A stretch of 64,000 nucleotides of DNA. Origin: Clostridiaceae bacterium (GTDB taxonomy: Bacteria; Bacillota; Clostridia; DSM-8532). This document shows, one piece after another, positions 56,454 to 64,000 of this stretch (its first letter is position 1; every line of letters begins with the position of its first letter). The stretch spans positions 1-64,000 of the forward strand of contig JAAYNA010000116.1 in assembly GCA_012521105.1 (NCBI GenBank), read 5' to 3'. The notes beneath the pieces were generated by a model. It had not been told where the DNA came from, made no database searches, and was given only the letters and a program-made list of their open reading frames with translations. A program made the position numbers and the translations under genes.

Positions 56454-57471
56454 TAGCGGCCTCCTGAAGCTTGAGTTTTTTTCGGTCCAGTTCCTCCCGT
56501 TTTATCTGCCAAAGGTCTATTTCAATATCAAGACCTTCACGCTTAACCCTGAGAGTAATGTATAAGGCTGTCAGGATACATGTTAGCAGGGGACGTAATA
56601 TTTCAGAGAAAATTTGCGTTATCACTGTACTAATCCTGAACAGCTCCACGTCAAAACTCCCTGAAACTAAATTTGCTATACTGAAAACTGAACTTATTAT
56701 AAAGGGAAATAACCAAACTATTATATTACCAAAGGTAAAGGAAAGACCAATAAGATAAAAGTTGTTCTTACCAAGATTGCCACATCTGCCAATGCTTGAG
56801 CCTGCTTTCTGCTGTTCAACACAGATTGCAGGTAGGAACATCCAGTATCTTCCGTAATAAAAACCCACAATAGTTGAAATAAAAAACACTGCTCCAATAA
56901 CAATAATAATACCCAAAACCGAAAGAATAACGGTAACCCATGGAACGGTAAAGCTTGTGACTGCAAGCCCCAATATACCAAAAGTTATTGAAAACACACC
57001 AATAAAAAGAACTATATATAAAACAGCAAGAACAGCACCCTGAATCAGTATATATATCATTCTTCCCAGCAATAACGTGCCAAATTGGCTGAAACATTCC
57101 TTTACCGCCTGTTTTATTGATTTTTTCTGGTTCAAAACAGTGTCGGCATAAAGAATTTTAACAATTGACCCTTCCATTACATTTTTCAGTGTTACCGTAT
57201 AAAGACCCTGCAGAGCCAGCGAACCAAACAGCATTGTAAACATTGAAGAGAAAATTTCGTTCGGGTTGGCAGCCACAATGTCGGTTGGATTCAGAAGATT
57301 CCAGTATTGCTCAGTAAATACCGGGTTGAATATGGTTAAAAGCAGTATTACCGGAATGTTAAATATAAGATTAATTATAAAAAGCTTTTTAAGATGCTTT
57401 TTGAACAAAAAAATTCCGTAATCCAGAACATCGGTAAAAGCCGCTCTTTGCAAGGATCTTAAAGATTCCAT
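56443..57471 (-). CDS. Multi-pass membrane protein heading the MoxR operon
   Basis: 342 residues from MESLRSLQRAAFTDVLDYG (ATG 57471; GGAGG six bases upstream; a longer frame is unsupported). About six hydrophobic segments, including two very long valine/isoleucine-rich stretches near 165-235. The opening 'TDVLDYGIFLFKKH' and overall plan resemble membrane proteins of MoxR/DUF4129 clusters (glycerophosphodiester-phosphodiesterase membrane-domain-like). No catalytic motif. Function unknown. Confidence 0.78.
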   Translation of the reverse strand: MESLRSLQRAAFTDVLDYGIFLFKKHLKKLFIINLIFNIPVILLLTIFNPVFTEQYWNLLNPTDIVAANPNEIFSSMFTMLFGSLALQGLYTVTLKNVMEGSIVKILYADTVLNQKKSIKQAVKECFSQFGTLLLGRMIYILIQGAVLAVLYIVLFIGVFSITFGILGLAVTSFTVPWVTVILSVLGIIIVIGAVFFISTIVGFYYGRYWMFLPAICVEQQKAGSSIGRCGNLGKNNFYLIGLSFTFGNIIVWLFPFIISSVFSIANLVSGSFDVELFRISTVITQIFSEILRPLLTCILTALYITLRVKREGLDIEIDLWQIKREELDRKKLKLQEAANAD

Positions 57472-57550
57472 AAATCCTCCGCATGTAAAAAAATCTATCC
57501 GTATTATCATATAATACCAATTCAAATCTGTCAAACACTGTAAAACAATT

Positions 57551-57577
57551 AAAAAAAAGGGCGGTTTACGCCCTTTT
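57551..57577 (-). terminator. Bidirectional terminator after dacF
   Basis: AAAAGGGCG/CGCCCTTTT stem with a 5-base loop and additional flanking A/T runs on both sides. Ends the deoB-pdp-dacF transcript and insulates the MoxR operon promoter. Confidence 0.92.
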
Positions 57578-57639
57578 GCCATGGATTTATAAAACAGCTG
57601 TATAATTTGCTTAACGATATCAAAACTCTGTTTTTATAT

Positions 57640-58866
57640 TCACTTTCTTGCCAGTGAAAACCAGTGAACTGTAAGTCTTAGAAATAATTTCAGCCATGTG
57701 GCTTTCTCTATTTCCTCGGTCACAATTAACGGTATGCTGAGAATTTCTTTATTTTCAAGTATCAGTATTACTTCACCCGCTCTGTCACCAACTGAAACCG
57801 GTGCATCCAGATACTCGGGAAGTTTAACTTCCTGCTTGACTTTATCCCTCTGCCCTCTTTTCAGAAGAACTGATTTGTTATCTTCATAAGCAACGGGTAT
57901 CGATAAACCCAGCCCTTTTCTTATATTCACATTACCCGCTATAGCACCTTTTCTTTCTATTTTCATTATTTCATAGTTAGAAAAACCGTAATCCAGAATT
58001 TTGGCAGTCTCTGAAAAGCGTAAGCTCATACTGTCTGCTCCAAGTATGACAGAAATTAAATCCATCCCGTCACGGGAAGCAGTAGCTGCAAGGCAGTATC
58101 CTGCTGCGCTTGTTACTCCGGTTTTTAACCCTGTCATCCCCCTGTATTTTCCAATGAGGTGATTTGTATTATCCAAATCAAAGGTCCCGTTTCTGAAAGT
58201 GTCGCGTTTAATTGTTGTATACTCAATGATTAACGGGTACTTGATTATCAGTTCCCTTGCCATAATTGCAATATCCCGGGCTGTACTGTAGTGGCCTTCA
58301 TCTGTTAATCCCGAACAATCCAGAAAATTAGTGTTTGTCATACCCAGTTCCCTGGCTTTTTCATTCATCATGGTTGCAAAAACACCTTCACTGCCTGCAA
58401 CATGTTCTGCCAGCGCAACTGACGCATCATTTGCAGAATGAATTGCAACTGCCTTTAGCAAATCATGAACAGTAAACTCTTCTCCAACAGCGAGATATAC
58501 TTGTGAGCCTCCCATATTTGATGCATGTTCGGAGGTAACAACCACATCGTTTAAAGTAATCTTATTCTCCGCTATAGCTTCCATTACCAAAAGCATGGTC
58601 ATAATTTTTGTTATAGACGCAATAGGGCGTTTTTCATCACAGTTCATCTCAAAAATAATTTCACCCGTATTTGCACACATTAGTAATGCCGACTTTGCTT
58701 TAATTTCAAAGGGGATTTTTTCAATTATCGGTACATTTTCATTCTCAATTAATTGTTTATCATCATCTTTAATCCCTGTTTCACTTTCAACGGCAAGAGC
58801 GCTCCTATTAATTGGAAGGACTAAAAAAACGCATAATAATACCCATATGACCACTTTCCTTACCAT
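57640..58866 (-). CDS. dacF: D-alanyl-D-alanine carboxypeptidase (DacF/PBP5-like)
   Basis: 408 residues from MVRKVV (ATG 58866). Signal peptide (VVIWVLLCVFLVLPI), then the penicillin-binding domain with SITK (nucleophile Ser) near 85, SAN near 145, and KTG (LKTGVTSAAG) near 250. A C-terminal beta domain is followed by a short amphipathic anchor (WLKLFLRLTVHWF). Trims peptidoglycan stem peptides on the outer face of the membrane. Downstream of deoB and pdp, an order close to the Bacillus drm-pupG-dacF operon, where DacF belongs to sporulation; a sporulation role here is inferred. Confidence 0.93.
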   Translation of the reverse strand: MVRKVVIWVLLCVFLVLPINRSALAVESETGIKDDDKQLIENENVPIIEKIPFEIKAKSALLMCANTGEIIFEMNCDEKRPIASITKIMTMLLVMEAIAENKITLNDVVVTSEHASNMGGSQVYLAVGEEFTVHDLLKAVAIHSANDASVALAEHVAGSEGVFATMMNEKARELGMTNTNFLDCSGLTDEGHYSTARDIAIMARELIIKYPLIIEYTTIKRDTFRNGTFDLDNTNHLIGKYRGMTGLKTGVTSAAGYCLAATASRDGMDLISVILGADSMSLRFSETAKILDYGFSNYEIMKIERKGAIAGNVNIRKGLGLSIPVAYEDNKSVLLKRGQRDKVKQEVKLPEYLDAPVSVGDRAGEVILILENKEILSIPLIVTEEIEKATWLKLFLRLTVHWFSLARK

Positions 58867-58950
58867 TTTCAGACAACCCCATAATCTTTTAGTTCCATAA
58901 TAAATGTATGCATGGTCCATATGGGTTTATTCAGGCTTATTTATGTTTTA

Positions 58951-60252
58951 TCATTGAACTTTTCCCAGAATCAAAGGCTGCCTTTGAACAGGGTTTGAAC
59001 TGACACTAATTGCAGTTTTTAAAACGCTAACTGCACCGGATATTCTATTTTCATCTGAAGTATGCAAAATCGCGATGGTTTCGCCTGCTTCCACTTTATC
59101 TGAAGGCTTTTTCACAAGTTCAATACCGGCTGAAGGATCTATAACATCGTCCTTATCTTTTCTGCCTGCTCCCAATATCATCGATGCAATACCCAGTTTT
59201 TCTGCGTGCATTTTTTCTATATAGCCTGATTTCTCGGCTCTCCATTCAGCCTTGAATTGAGCAGACGGCAGTCTTGAAGTATTTTCTATAGCCTTTGGAT
59301 CTCCGCCCTGCCTTTCTACCATTTCCATTAACTTGTTTAATGCAGTACGTTTTTCTATTGCCTCTACTGCCAGAGTGCGGCAGAACTCATTGTCACCCTT
59401 TCCTGCAACAAACAGCATGTTCGTGGCCAGCTCTATGCTTACCTCTCTCAAATCATCAGGGCCTTTACCATTTAGTATGTCAACAGCTTCACTAACTTCC
59501 AGGGCATTCCCTATATTGTTTCCCAAAGGTCTGTCCATATCGGTTATAAGTGCCACAGTTCTTTTTCCTGCACCACGGCCTATGTCTACCATCAACCTTG
59601 CAAGCTTCTCTGCTTTTTCAACTGTTTTCATAAAAGCTCCGCTGCCTGTTTTAACATCCAAAACTATTGCATCTGAACCAGATGCAAGCTTTTTACTCAT
59701 AATGCTGGCAGCAATCAGCGACAGATTTTCAACAGTACCTGTTACATCCCTTAACGCATAAAGCTTTTTATCGGCCGGTGCAAGATTACCCGTCTGCCCG
59801 GTAACTGCAATGCCTATATCCTTTACATTTGAAATGAATTCTTCGGGTGAAAGACCGGTACGGAAACCTGGTATGGATTCAAGTTTATCAATTGTTCCGC
59901 CTGTATGCCCCAAACCCCTTCCCGACATTTTTGCCACAGGGACTCCACATGATGCGACAATGGGTGCTATAACAAGAGTGGTTTTATCTCCAACACCCCC
60001 TGTACTGTGTTTGTCTACTTTTATACCGGGTATACAGGAAAGATCAATCATATCACCTGAATGCAGCATGGCTTCTGTTAACCAGAGGGTTTCATCGGTA
60101 TCCATCCCATTGAAAAAAACAGCCATTAAAAAGGCAGAGGCCTGGTAATCGGGGATTTCACCCTTTGTATATCCATCTACGAAATATTTTATTTCCTCTC
60201 TATTCAGTTTCCCCCCATCACGTTTCTTAATAATCAAGTCCAATGCAAACAT
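58951..60252 (-). CDS. pdp: Pyrimidine-nucleoside phosphorylase
   Basis: 433 residues from MFALDLI (ATG 60252 gives the best spacing from GGGG). Splits thymidine, uridine and deoxyuridine with phosphate. The family signature SGRGLGHTGGTIDKLESIPG is intact near 107-126, as are KHSTGGVGDK (phosphate loop) near 80 and SKKLASGSDAIVLDVKTG near 188. The C-terminal PYNP domain is present. Works with phosphopentomutase upstream in nucleoside salvage. Confidence 0.96.
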   Translation of the reverse strand: MFALDLIIKKRDGGKLNREEIKYFVDGYTKGEIPDYQASAFLMAVFFNGMDTDETLWLTEAMLHSGDMIDLSCIPGIKVDKHSTGGVGDKTTLVIAPIVASCGVPVAKMSGRGLGHTGGTIDKLESIPGFRTGLSPEEFISNVKDIGIAVTGQTGNLAPADKKLYALRDVTGTVENLSLIAASIMSKKLASGSDAIVLDVKTGSGAFMKTVEKAEKLARLMVDIGRGAGKRTVALITDMDRPLGNNIGNALEVSEAVDILNGKGPDDLREVSIELATNMLFVAGKGDNEFCRTLAVEAIEKRTALNKLMEMVERQGGDPKAIENTSRLPSAQFKAEWRAEKSGYIEKMHAEKLGIASMILGAGRKDKDDVIDPSAGIELVKKPSDKVEAGETIAILHTSDENRISGAVSVLKTAISVSSNPVQRQPLILGKVQ

Positions 60253-60327
60253 ATACATACCCCTTTCGGCATTTGAAATGGCTTCGTTTCAGAACATCAG
60301 GCCTTACAAAAAAGCTGCTGGTTCAAA

Positions 60328-61512
60328 TTATATTATCAGGTTTAAAAAACTCTCACCACTGAGGTGGTTTTCCACACCAAAATACTCGGCTATAGTTTTT
60401 GCAACGTCTGCAAAGCTTGTTCTGGTATGAAGATTAACGCCCTTCTTAACATTTTTCCCCGTTACAAGAAGAGGTACATACTCTCTGGAATGGTCTGTAC
60501 TGCTTGTTGACGGATCACATCCATGATCGGCAGTGATCAGCAATATATCCCCATCACTCAGTTGTTCCATTATTTCAGGAAGCCGGATGTCAAATTCAAT
60601 CAATGCTTTTGCATATCCTTCCACGTCATTTCTGTGACCATAATGCATATCGAAATCCACAAGATTTGTAAACAACATTCCTTCATACTTTTCCTTAATC
60701 CATTCAATGGTCCTGTCTATTCCATCGGAATTTGAGTGGGTATGCACTGATTTCGTTATACCCGAACCACTGAAAATATCCTCAATTTTACCAACGCCCC
60801 GAACCTCGTATCCATTTTCGTTAAGATAATTTAATATTGTCTTATTTGGAGGCGCAATAGAGAAGTCCTTTCGCCTGTCAGTCCGTTTGTAATTTCCCGA
60901 CTCCCCTATAAAAGGCCTTGCAATAACTCTTCCCACGCCATAATCTCCGGTAAGCATTTCACGAGCTATTTTGCATATTCTATACTGTTCCTCAATGGGG
61001 ATTACATCCTCATGGGCAGCAATCTGGAACACACTGTCGGCAGATGTATATACAATGGGAGAACCTGTTTTTACATGCTCGTCCCCCAGCTCCTGTATTA
61101 TGACAGTCCCCGATGCAGGTTTGTTTCCGAGGGTTTTACGACCAATTCTTTTTTCAAACTCTTTAATTAAATCATCGGGAAAACCCTCTGGAAAAAGCGG
61201 GAAAGGTTTATCCAATATAATTCCTGCTATTTCCCAATGTCCGGTGGTAGTATCCTTTCCGGCAGATTTTTCAGCCATTTTCCCGTATGAGCCCTGAAGG
61301 CTTATTCCCTGCAGATTGGTTGCTGTGCGGTATGTTTCTTTAAACCCGTCTATATATGCAAGCCCAAGCCTTTCAAGGTTTGGAAGTGAAAAATTCTTTA
61401 CGTTCTGAGAAATATGGCCAATGGTATTACTTCCCTCATCTCCGTAAGCCGTACTGTCTGGCAGTTCTCCTATGCCTGCACTGTCCAATACTATAACAAT
61501 AAACCTTTTCAT
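60328..61512 (-). CDS. deoB: Phosphopentomutase
   Basis: 394 residues, converts (deoxy)ribose-1-phosphate to the 5-phosphate. Metal site motifs: [12 protein letters not shown] near 8-19, [10 protein letters not shown] near 85 (catalytic Thr), [15 protein letters not shown] near 285 and [19 protein letters not shown] near 325. Standard length. GGAGG eight bases before ATG 61512. First gene of deoB-pdp-dacF; a structured RNA lies 134 bases upstream on the same strand. Confidence 0.97.
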   Translation of the reverse strand: MKRFIVIVLDSAGIGELPDSTAYGDEGSNTIGHISQNVKNFSLPNLERLGLAYIDGFKETYRTATNLQGISLQGSYGKMAEKSAGKDTTTGHWEIAGIILDKPFPLFPEGFPDDLIKEFEKRIGRKTLGNKPASGTVIIQELGDEHVKTGSPIVYTSADSVFQIAAHEDVIPIEEQYRICKIAREMLTGDYGVGRVIARPFIGESGNYKRTDRRKDFSIAPPNKTILNYLNENGYEVRGVGKIEDIFSGSGITKSVHTHSNSDGIDRTIEWIKEKYEGMLFTNLVDFDMHYGHRNDVEGYAKALIEFDIRLPEIMEQLSDGDILLITADHGCDPSTSSTDHSREYVPLLVTGKNVKKGVNLHTRTSFADVAKTIAEYFGVENHLSGESFLNLII

Positions 61513-61645
61513 GGCATTATCCTCCTGTTGTTTAGGATAAAAACATACTATTCATATATTATCATTTATTTGATAAAATAAACAACAAAGAACCGTTGAG
61601 GAACAGCATAGAGTTGTTTCAAGACAAAACAACAGATAAAGTATG

Positions 61646-61840
61646 GCGGGTGATTCGGGTGTTTTATCGGCGCAGAGCAACACACTTCGAAGCCATGCTG
61701 CATTCCTGTCAGTTAAGAGCGTAAAGCTGAGCGACCCGGGATGTGGAGACCCCGGTGCTGGACTATTTTCATAGCCAAGAGCGGGTGTCTGGCAGGTGCT
61801 TTGTTGCTCAAGAAGACAAAACACCCGAAGCAGAACCCGC
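61646..61840 (-). ncRNA. Conserved-looking structured RNA, candidate raiA motif
   Basis: 195-nt GC-rich island in AT-rich surroundings. The ends pair in two steps: GCGGGT/ACCCGC and CGGGTGTTTTGTC with GATAAAACACCCG. Internal hairpins include CTAT-GAAA-ATAG and CCGGG-N10-CCCGG. Orientation: on the minus strand the terminal stem and the GAAA hairpin each contain a G-U pair that would be an A-C mismatch on the plus strand, and the loop is a GNRA tetraloop. Length, end pairing and taxon fit the raiA RNA of Clostridia; this is recognition from memory, not a covariance search. A 96-codon reading frame across it is a by-product. Confidence 0.72.
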
Positions 61841-61877
61841 ACGTAATAACTAATGTATGCAAGAAAGGATAGTATTA

Positions 61878-62702
61878 ATGTTAAAATGGTATATAATAGT
61901 GCCTTTTTCTCTTTTAATGCTCTTTATTTATATGTTCGTTCAGGCTGCAATTTACAAAACAAGGTTTTATAATCTGAATTATGGGATAGGGCTCAGGATA
62001 TTACATCTTACAGATATTCATATTAACCTGCTGCTTATATCTTCTGCACGTTTAAAAAGAACCATATCAAAATCAGACCCCGATTATATATTAATAAGCG
62101 GTGATTTGGTTGAAAAACCTGAAAGTTTAAAAAGGTTTGTTAAATGGTTCAAGGATCTTGATATCAAAGTGCCTGTATTCGCCGTTTATGGAAATCACGA
62201 GCACAGATGTTTCAGACAGGACCCTGCTTTTAAGAACAGGTTTGCTAATGCAATGAAAAAACTGAACATACAGCTTTTAGTAAATGAAACTGTTTTTATC
62301 AAGGGTAAAAATGCAGGTTCTTCGGTTGATGCAAAAGAAATAGCCCTGATTGGTATTGACGACATAAAAACAGGTGAGCCTTTTAACAGTAATATTTTTT
62401 CCGGCTTAAGGAAAAAATGTGATGCTATAATTGCCTTCTCGCATAATCCCGATGTTTCGCTTGAGATTCCTGAAAACAGTGTGGATTTACTTTTAACAGG
62501 CCATTTCCACGGCGGACAGATTTGGATGCCGTTTAAACTTGAATATTTACTTTTTCGCAAGGATAAATTAAGCAGAATGGGGCATATCAAGGGCTTTGCA
62601 ACAATACGCAATAATCTGGTATACATAAGCAGGGGACTTGGAACTGTACTTGTGCCTTTTCGCTTTTTATCCATCCCCGAAGTTACTGTTATTGATATAT
62701 AA
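61878..62702 (+). CDS. Membrane-anchored metallophosphoesterase
   Basis: 274 residues from MLKWYIIVPFSLL (ATG 61878, AAAGGA upstream; an ATG at 61857 is too close to the RNA end). One N-terminal membrane segment, then the calcineurin-like fold: LTDIHIN near 45 (DxH), ISGDLVE near 76 (GDxxx), YGNHEHR near 106 (GNHE), FSHNPD near 185 and TGHFHGGQ near 205 (GHxHxGQ). YkuE-like group, often linked to lipid or envelope phosphoesters. Convergent with the cysteine desulfurase-like gene. Confidence 0.9.
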   Translation: MLKWYIIVPFSLLMLFIYMFVQAAIYKTRFYNLNYGIGLRILHLTDIHINLLLISSARLKRTISKSDPDYILISGDLVEKPESLKRFVKWFKDLDIKVPVFAVYGNHEHRCFRQDPAFKNRFANAMKKLNIQLLVNETVFIKGKNAGSSVDAKEIALIGIDDIKTGEPFNSNIFSGLRKKCDAIIAFSHNPDVSLEIPENSVDLLLTGHFHGGQIWMPFKLEYLLFRKDKLSRMGHIKGFATIRNNLVYISRGLGTVLVPFRFLSIPEVTVIDI

Positions 62703-62710
62703 CACAATTT

Positions 62711-63859
62711 TTAATACATCCCTCTTGCAATGCTTTGTATAGCCTTTATGGCCAGTTCAATTTCTGTTTCATTGTTAAAATAGCCGGGGCTGATTCTGAC
62801 AAGGCCGGTATCAGTTGTTCCCAAAGCCAGATGAGACAAAGGTGCACAGTGAAAACCGCTTCTTGTGCAAATTCCAAATTTCCTGTCAAGTAAATAGCTA
62901 ACCTCGGATGAATCCATATCCTGCACAGACAGTGCAAGAATACCCGAATTCTGCTCCGGTGGCGGAGAATATATATTGATGTTGCTTTCCCTTCCAAGAC
63001 CATCAAAAAGCATTTCTAACAGACTTTTTTTCTGAAATTGTATGTTTTCTATACCGGTATCATTTATAAATAAAATACCTTTACCAAGGCCAACAATTCC
63101 CGGCACATTCAGTGTGCCGCTTTCGAGAACGTCGGGAAAAATCTCAGGTTGAACAAGGCGGTCTGAGAAGCTTCCTGTACCTCCCTGAACCAATGGTTTA
63201 ATAATTACTCCCTCTCTTACATATAAGCCTGCTGTTCCCTGTGGACCAAAAAGCCCTTTATGACCTGGAAATGCCAATAAATCAATATTCATCTTTTCAA
63301 CATCTATTGGTATCACTCCTGCCCCCTGTGCTGCGTCAACCAAAAATGTTATGCCATGTGCTCTGCATATTTTTCCTGCTTCTGCTACAGGCATTATGGC
63401 TCCTGTAACATTTGAGGAAAGCGTCATGCAAAAAAGTTCTATTCCTTTTCTTAATGTCTTTTTAATGTTCTGAATTGAAACCTTACCGTATTTGTCAGGT
63501 TTTATAATTTCCAAATTAATGGTGCCTTCTTTCTCTAATGTCTTTAGCGGACGAAGTACCGAATTATGCTCCATTGCCGTTGTAACAACAGTTGAACCTC
63601 GGGTTATAACCCCATATATGGCTGTGTTCAGTGCGTATGTAGTATTAGGCATAAAAGCAATTCTCATCGGATCATTTATATTGAAGAAATTGGCTATAAC
63701 TTCTCTTACACTAAGCAATGCATCCTCTGCCTGCCGTGCCATGGCATGGGCAGATCTGCCAGGATTTGCACATCCTCTTTTTAAAACATCCAATATTGCC
63801 TGTATTACTTGCGGAGGCTTAGGCCAGGAAGTTGCTGCATTATCCAGATAAATCATCAT
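62711..63859 (-). CDS. Cysteine desulfurase-like aminotransferase (class V)
   Basis: 382 residues. PLP fold with LDNAATSWPKP at the N-terminus, EHNSVLRPL near 97 (cofactor-stacking His), VDAAQGAGVIP near 176, Schiff-base Lys in FPGHKGLFGPQGT near 205, and the persulfide Cys in TRSGFHCAPLSH near 340. This C-terminal Cys context is typical of the CsdB/SufS-related 'cysteine desulfurase family' of Clostridia. Sulfur acceptor unknown; no isc/suf partner nearby. ATGATG start with AAAAGGAG upstream, so 63856 is equally possible. Confidence 0.92.
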   Translation of the reverse strand: MMIYLDNAATSWPKPPQVIQAILDVLKRGCANPGRSAHAMARQAEDALLSVREVIANFFNINDPMRIAFMPNTTYALNTAIYGVITRGSTVVTTAMEHNSVLRPLKTLEKEGTINLEIIKPDKYGKVSIQNIKKTLRKGIELFCMTLSSNVTGAIMPVAEAGKICRAHGITFLVDAAQGAGVIPIDVEKMNIDLLAFPGHKGLFGPQGTAGLYVREGVIIKPLVQGGTGSFSDRLVQPEIFPDVLESGTLNVPGIVGLGKGILFINDTGIENIQFQKKSLLEMLFDGLGRESNINIYSPPPEQNSGILALSVQDMDSSEVSYLLDRKFGICTRSGFHCAPLSHLALGTTDTGLVRISPGYFNNETEIELAIKAIQSIARGMY

Positions 63860-64000
63860 TAAACTCCTTTTATTCGGATACTTAATTATATGACAGTATT
63901 TACTGTAAATTGACTTAAAGTTTTTGGGCAGGCTGAGTGTACCCTATATTTTTCTTGCTTTTTGAATCGGGCTGTGATAGAAATTTATTGTGATAAGTTT

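Noticed and set aside
61552-61842. A 96-codon reading frame antisense to the phosphoesterase side, covering the whole structured region.
   Set aside because: It coincides with an RNA with long end pairing, has no ribosome site and no protein-like hydrophobic pattern; conserved-looking codons are explained by RNA conservation.

Overview
The window looks like chromosomal DNA of a low-GC Clostridia-type Firmicute. The reasons are strong AGGAGG-type ribosome binding sites with ATG, GTG and TTG starts, an HrcA/CIRCE-controlled groES-groEL operon, a cyclic-di-AMP (ydaO-type) riboswitch, a deoB-pdp-dacF operon, and a raiA-like structured RNA. I see no rRNA, tRNA, CRISPR array, intact transposase or phage module. 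Lineage is inferred from gene content only.

Layout. 1-4949: broken fibronectin-III/PKD surface protein (- strand), running off the left edge. 5372-7956: radical SAM enzyme plus metK operon between two strong terminators. 8089-11114: TetR regulator and groES-groEL. 11400-12113: DUF434 protein. 12147-17319: two-component system facing a three-gene ABC-2 exporter. 17638-22458: a 1,606-residue nuclease-RecQ-UvrD fusion helicase. 22652-28294: COG1313 radical SAM protein, M28 peptidase homologue, broken phosphodiesterase, MOP-type membrane protein. 28356-29990: citrate synthase behind a cyclic-di-AMP riboswitch and terminator. 30089-34555: sugar isomerase, GH88/105 remnant, DHHW/MBOAT acylation pair. 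34777-37427: UspA-like protein, and a serine-palmitoyltransferase-like oxoamine synthase divergent from a short-chain dehydrogenase. 37503-45395: Cys-cluster protein, CotH/VTC/DUF4956 module (two of three genes broken), broken lipoprotein, polysaccharide deacetylase, DUF1858 protein. 45759-52496: J-domain protein, carB, a decayed island, and a PurF-like protein lacking the glutaminase cysteine. 52472-57471: MoxR/DUF58/DUF4129/DUF4350 operon. 57640-61512: dacF-pdp-deoB. 61646-61840: structured RNA. 61878-63859: phosphoesterase and cysteine-desulfurase-like enzyme.

Two themes stand out. First, about ten genes are interrupted by single-base indels or in-frame stops. They are mostly surface, envelope or sensory genes. 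Large housekeeping genes (carB, groEL, metK, gltA) and the 4.8-kb helicase gene are intact. This suggests real decay rather than random sequencing error, though many lesions are one-base losses and some lie in homopolymers, so raw-read checking matters. Second, several arrangements look unusual: the triple-module helicase, the cyclic-di-AMP riboswitch on citrate synthase, a canonical -1 slippery heptamer at one 'broken' junction, the oxoamine synthase/SDR pair, and an unassigned pseudoknot-like element at 26822-26893.

All functions are read from motifs, length and neighbourhood. No database search was run.
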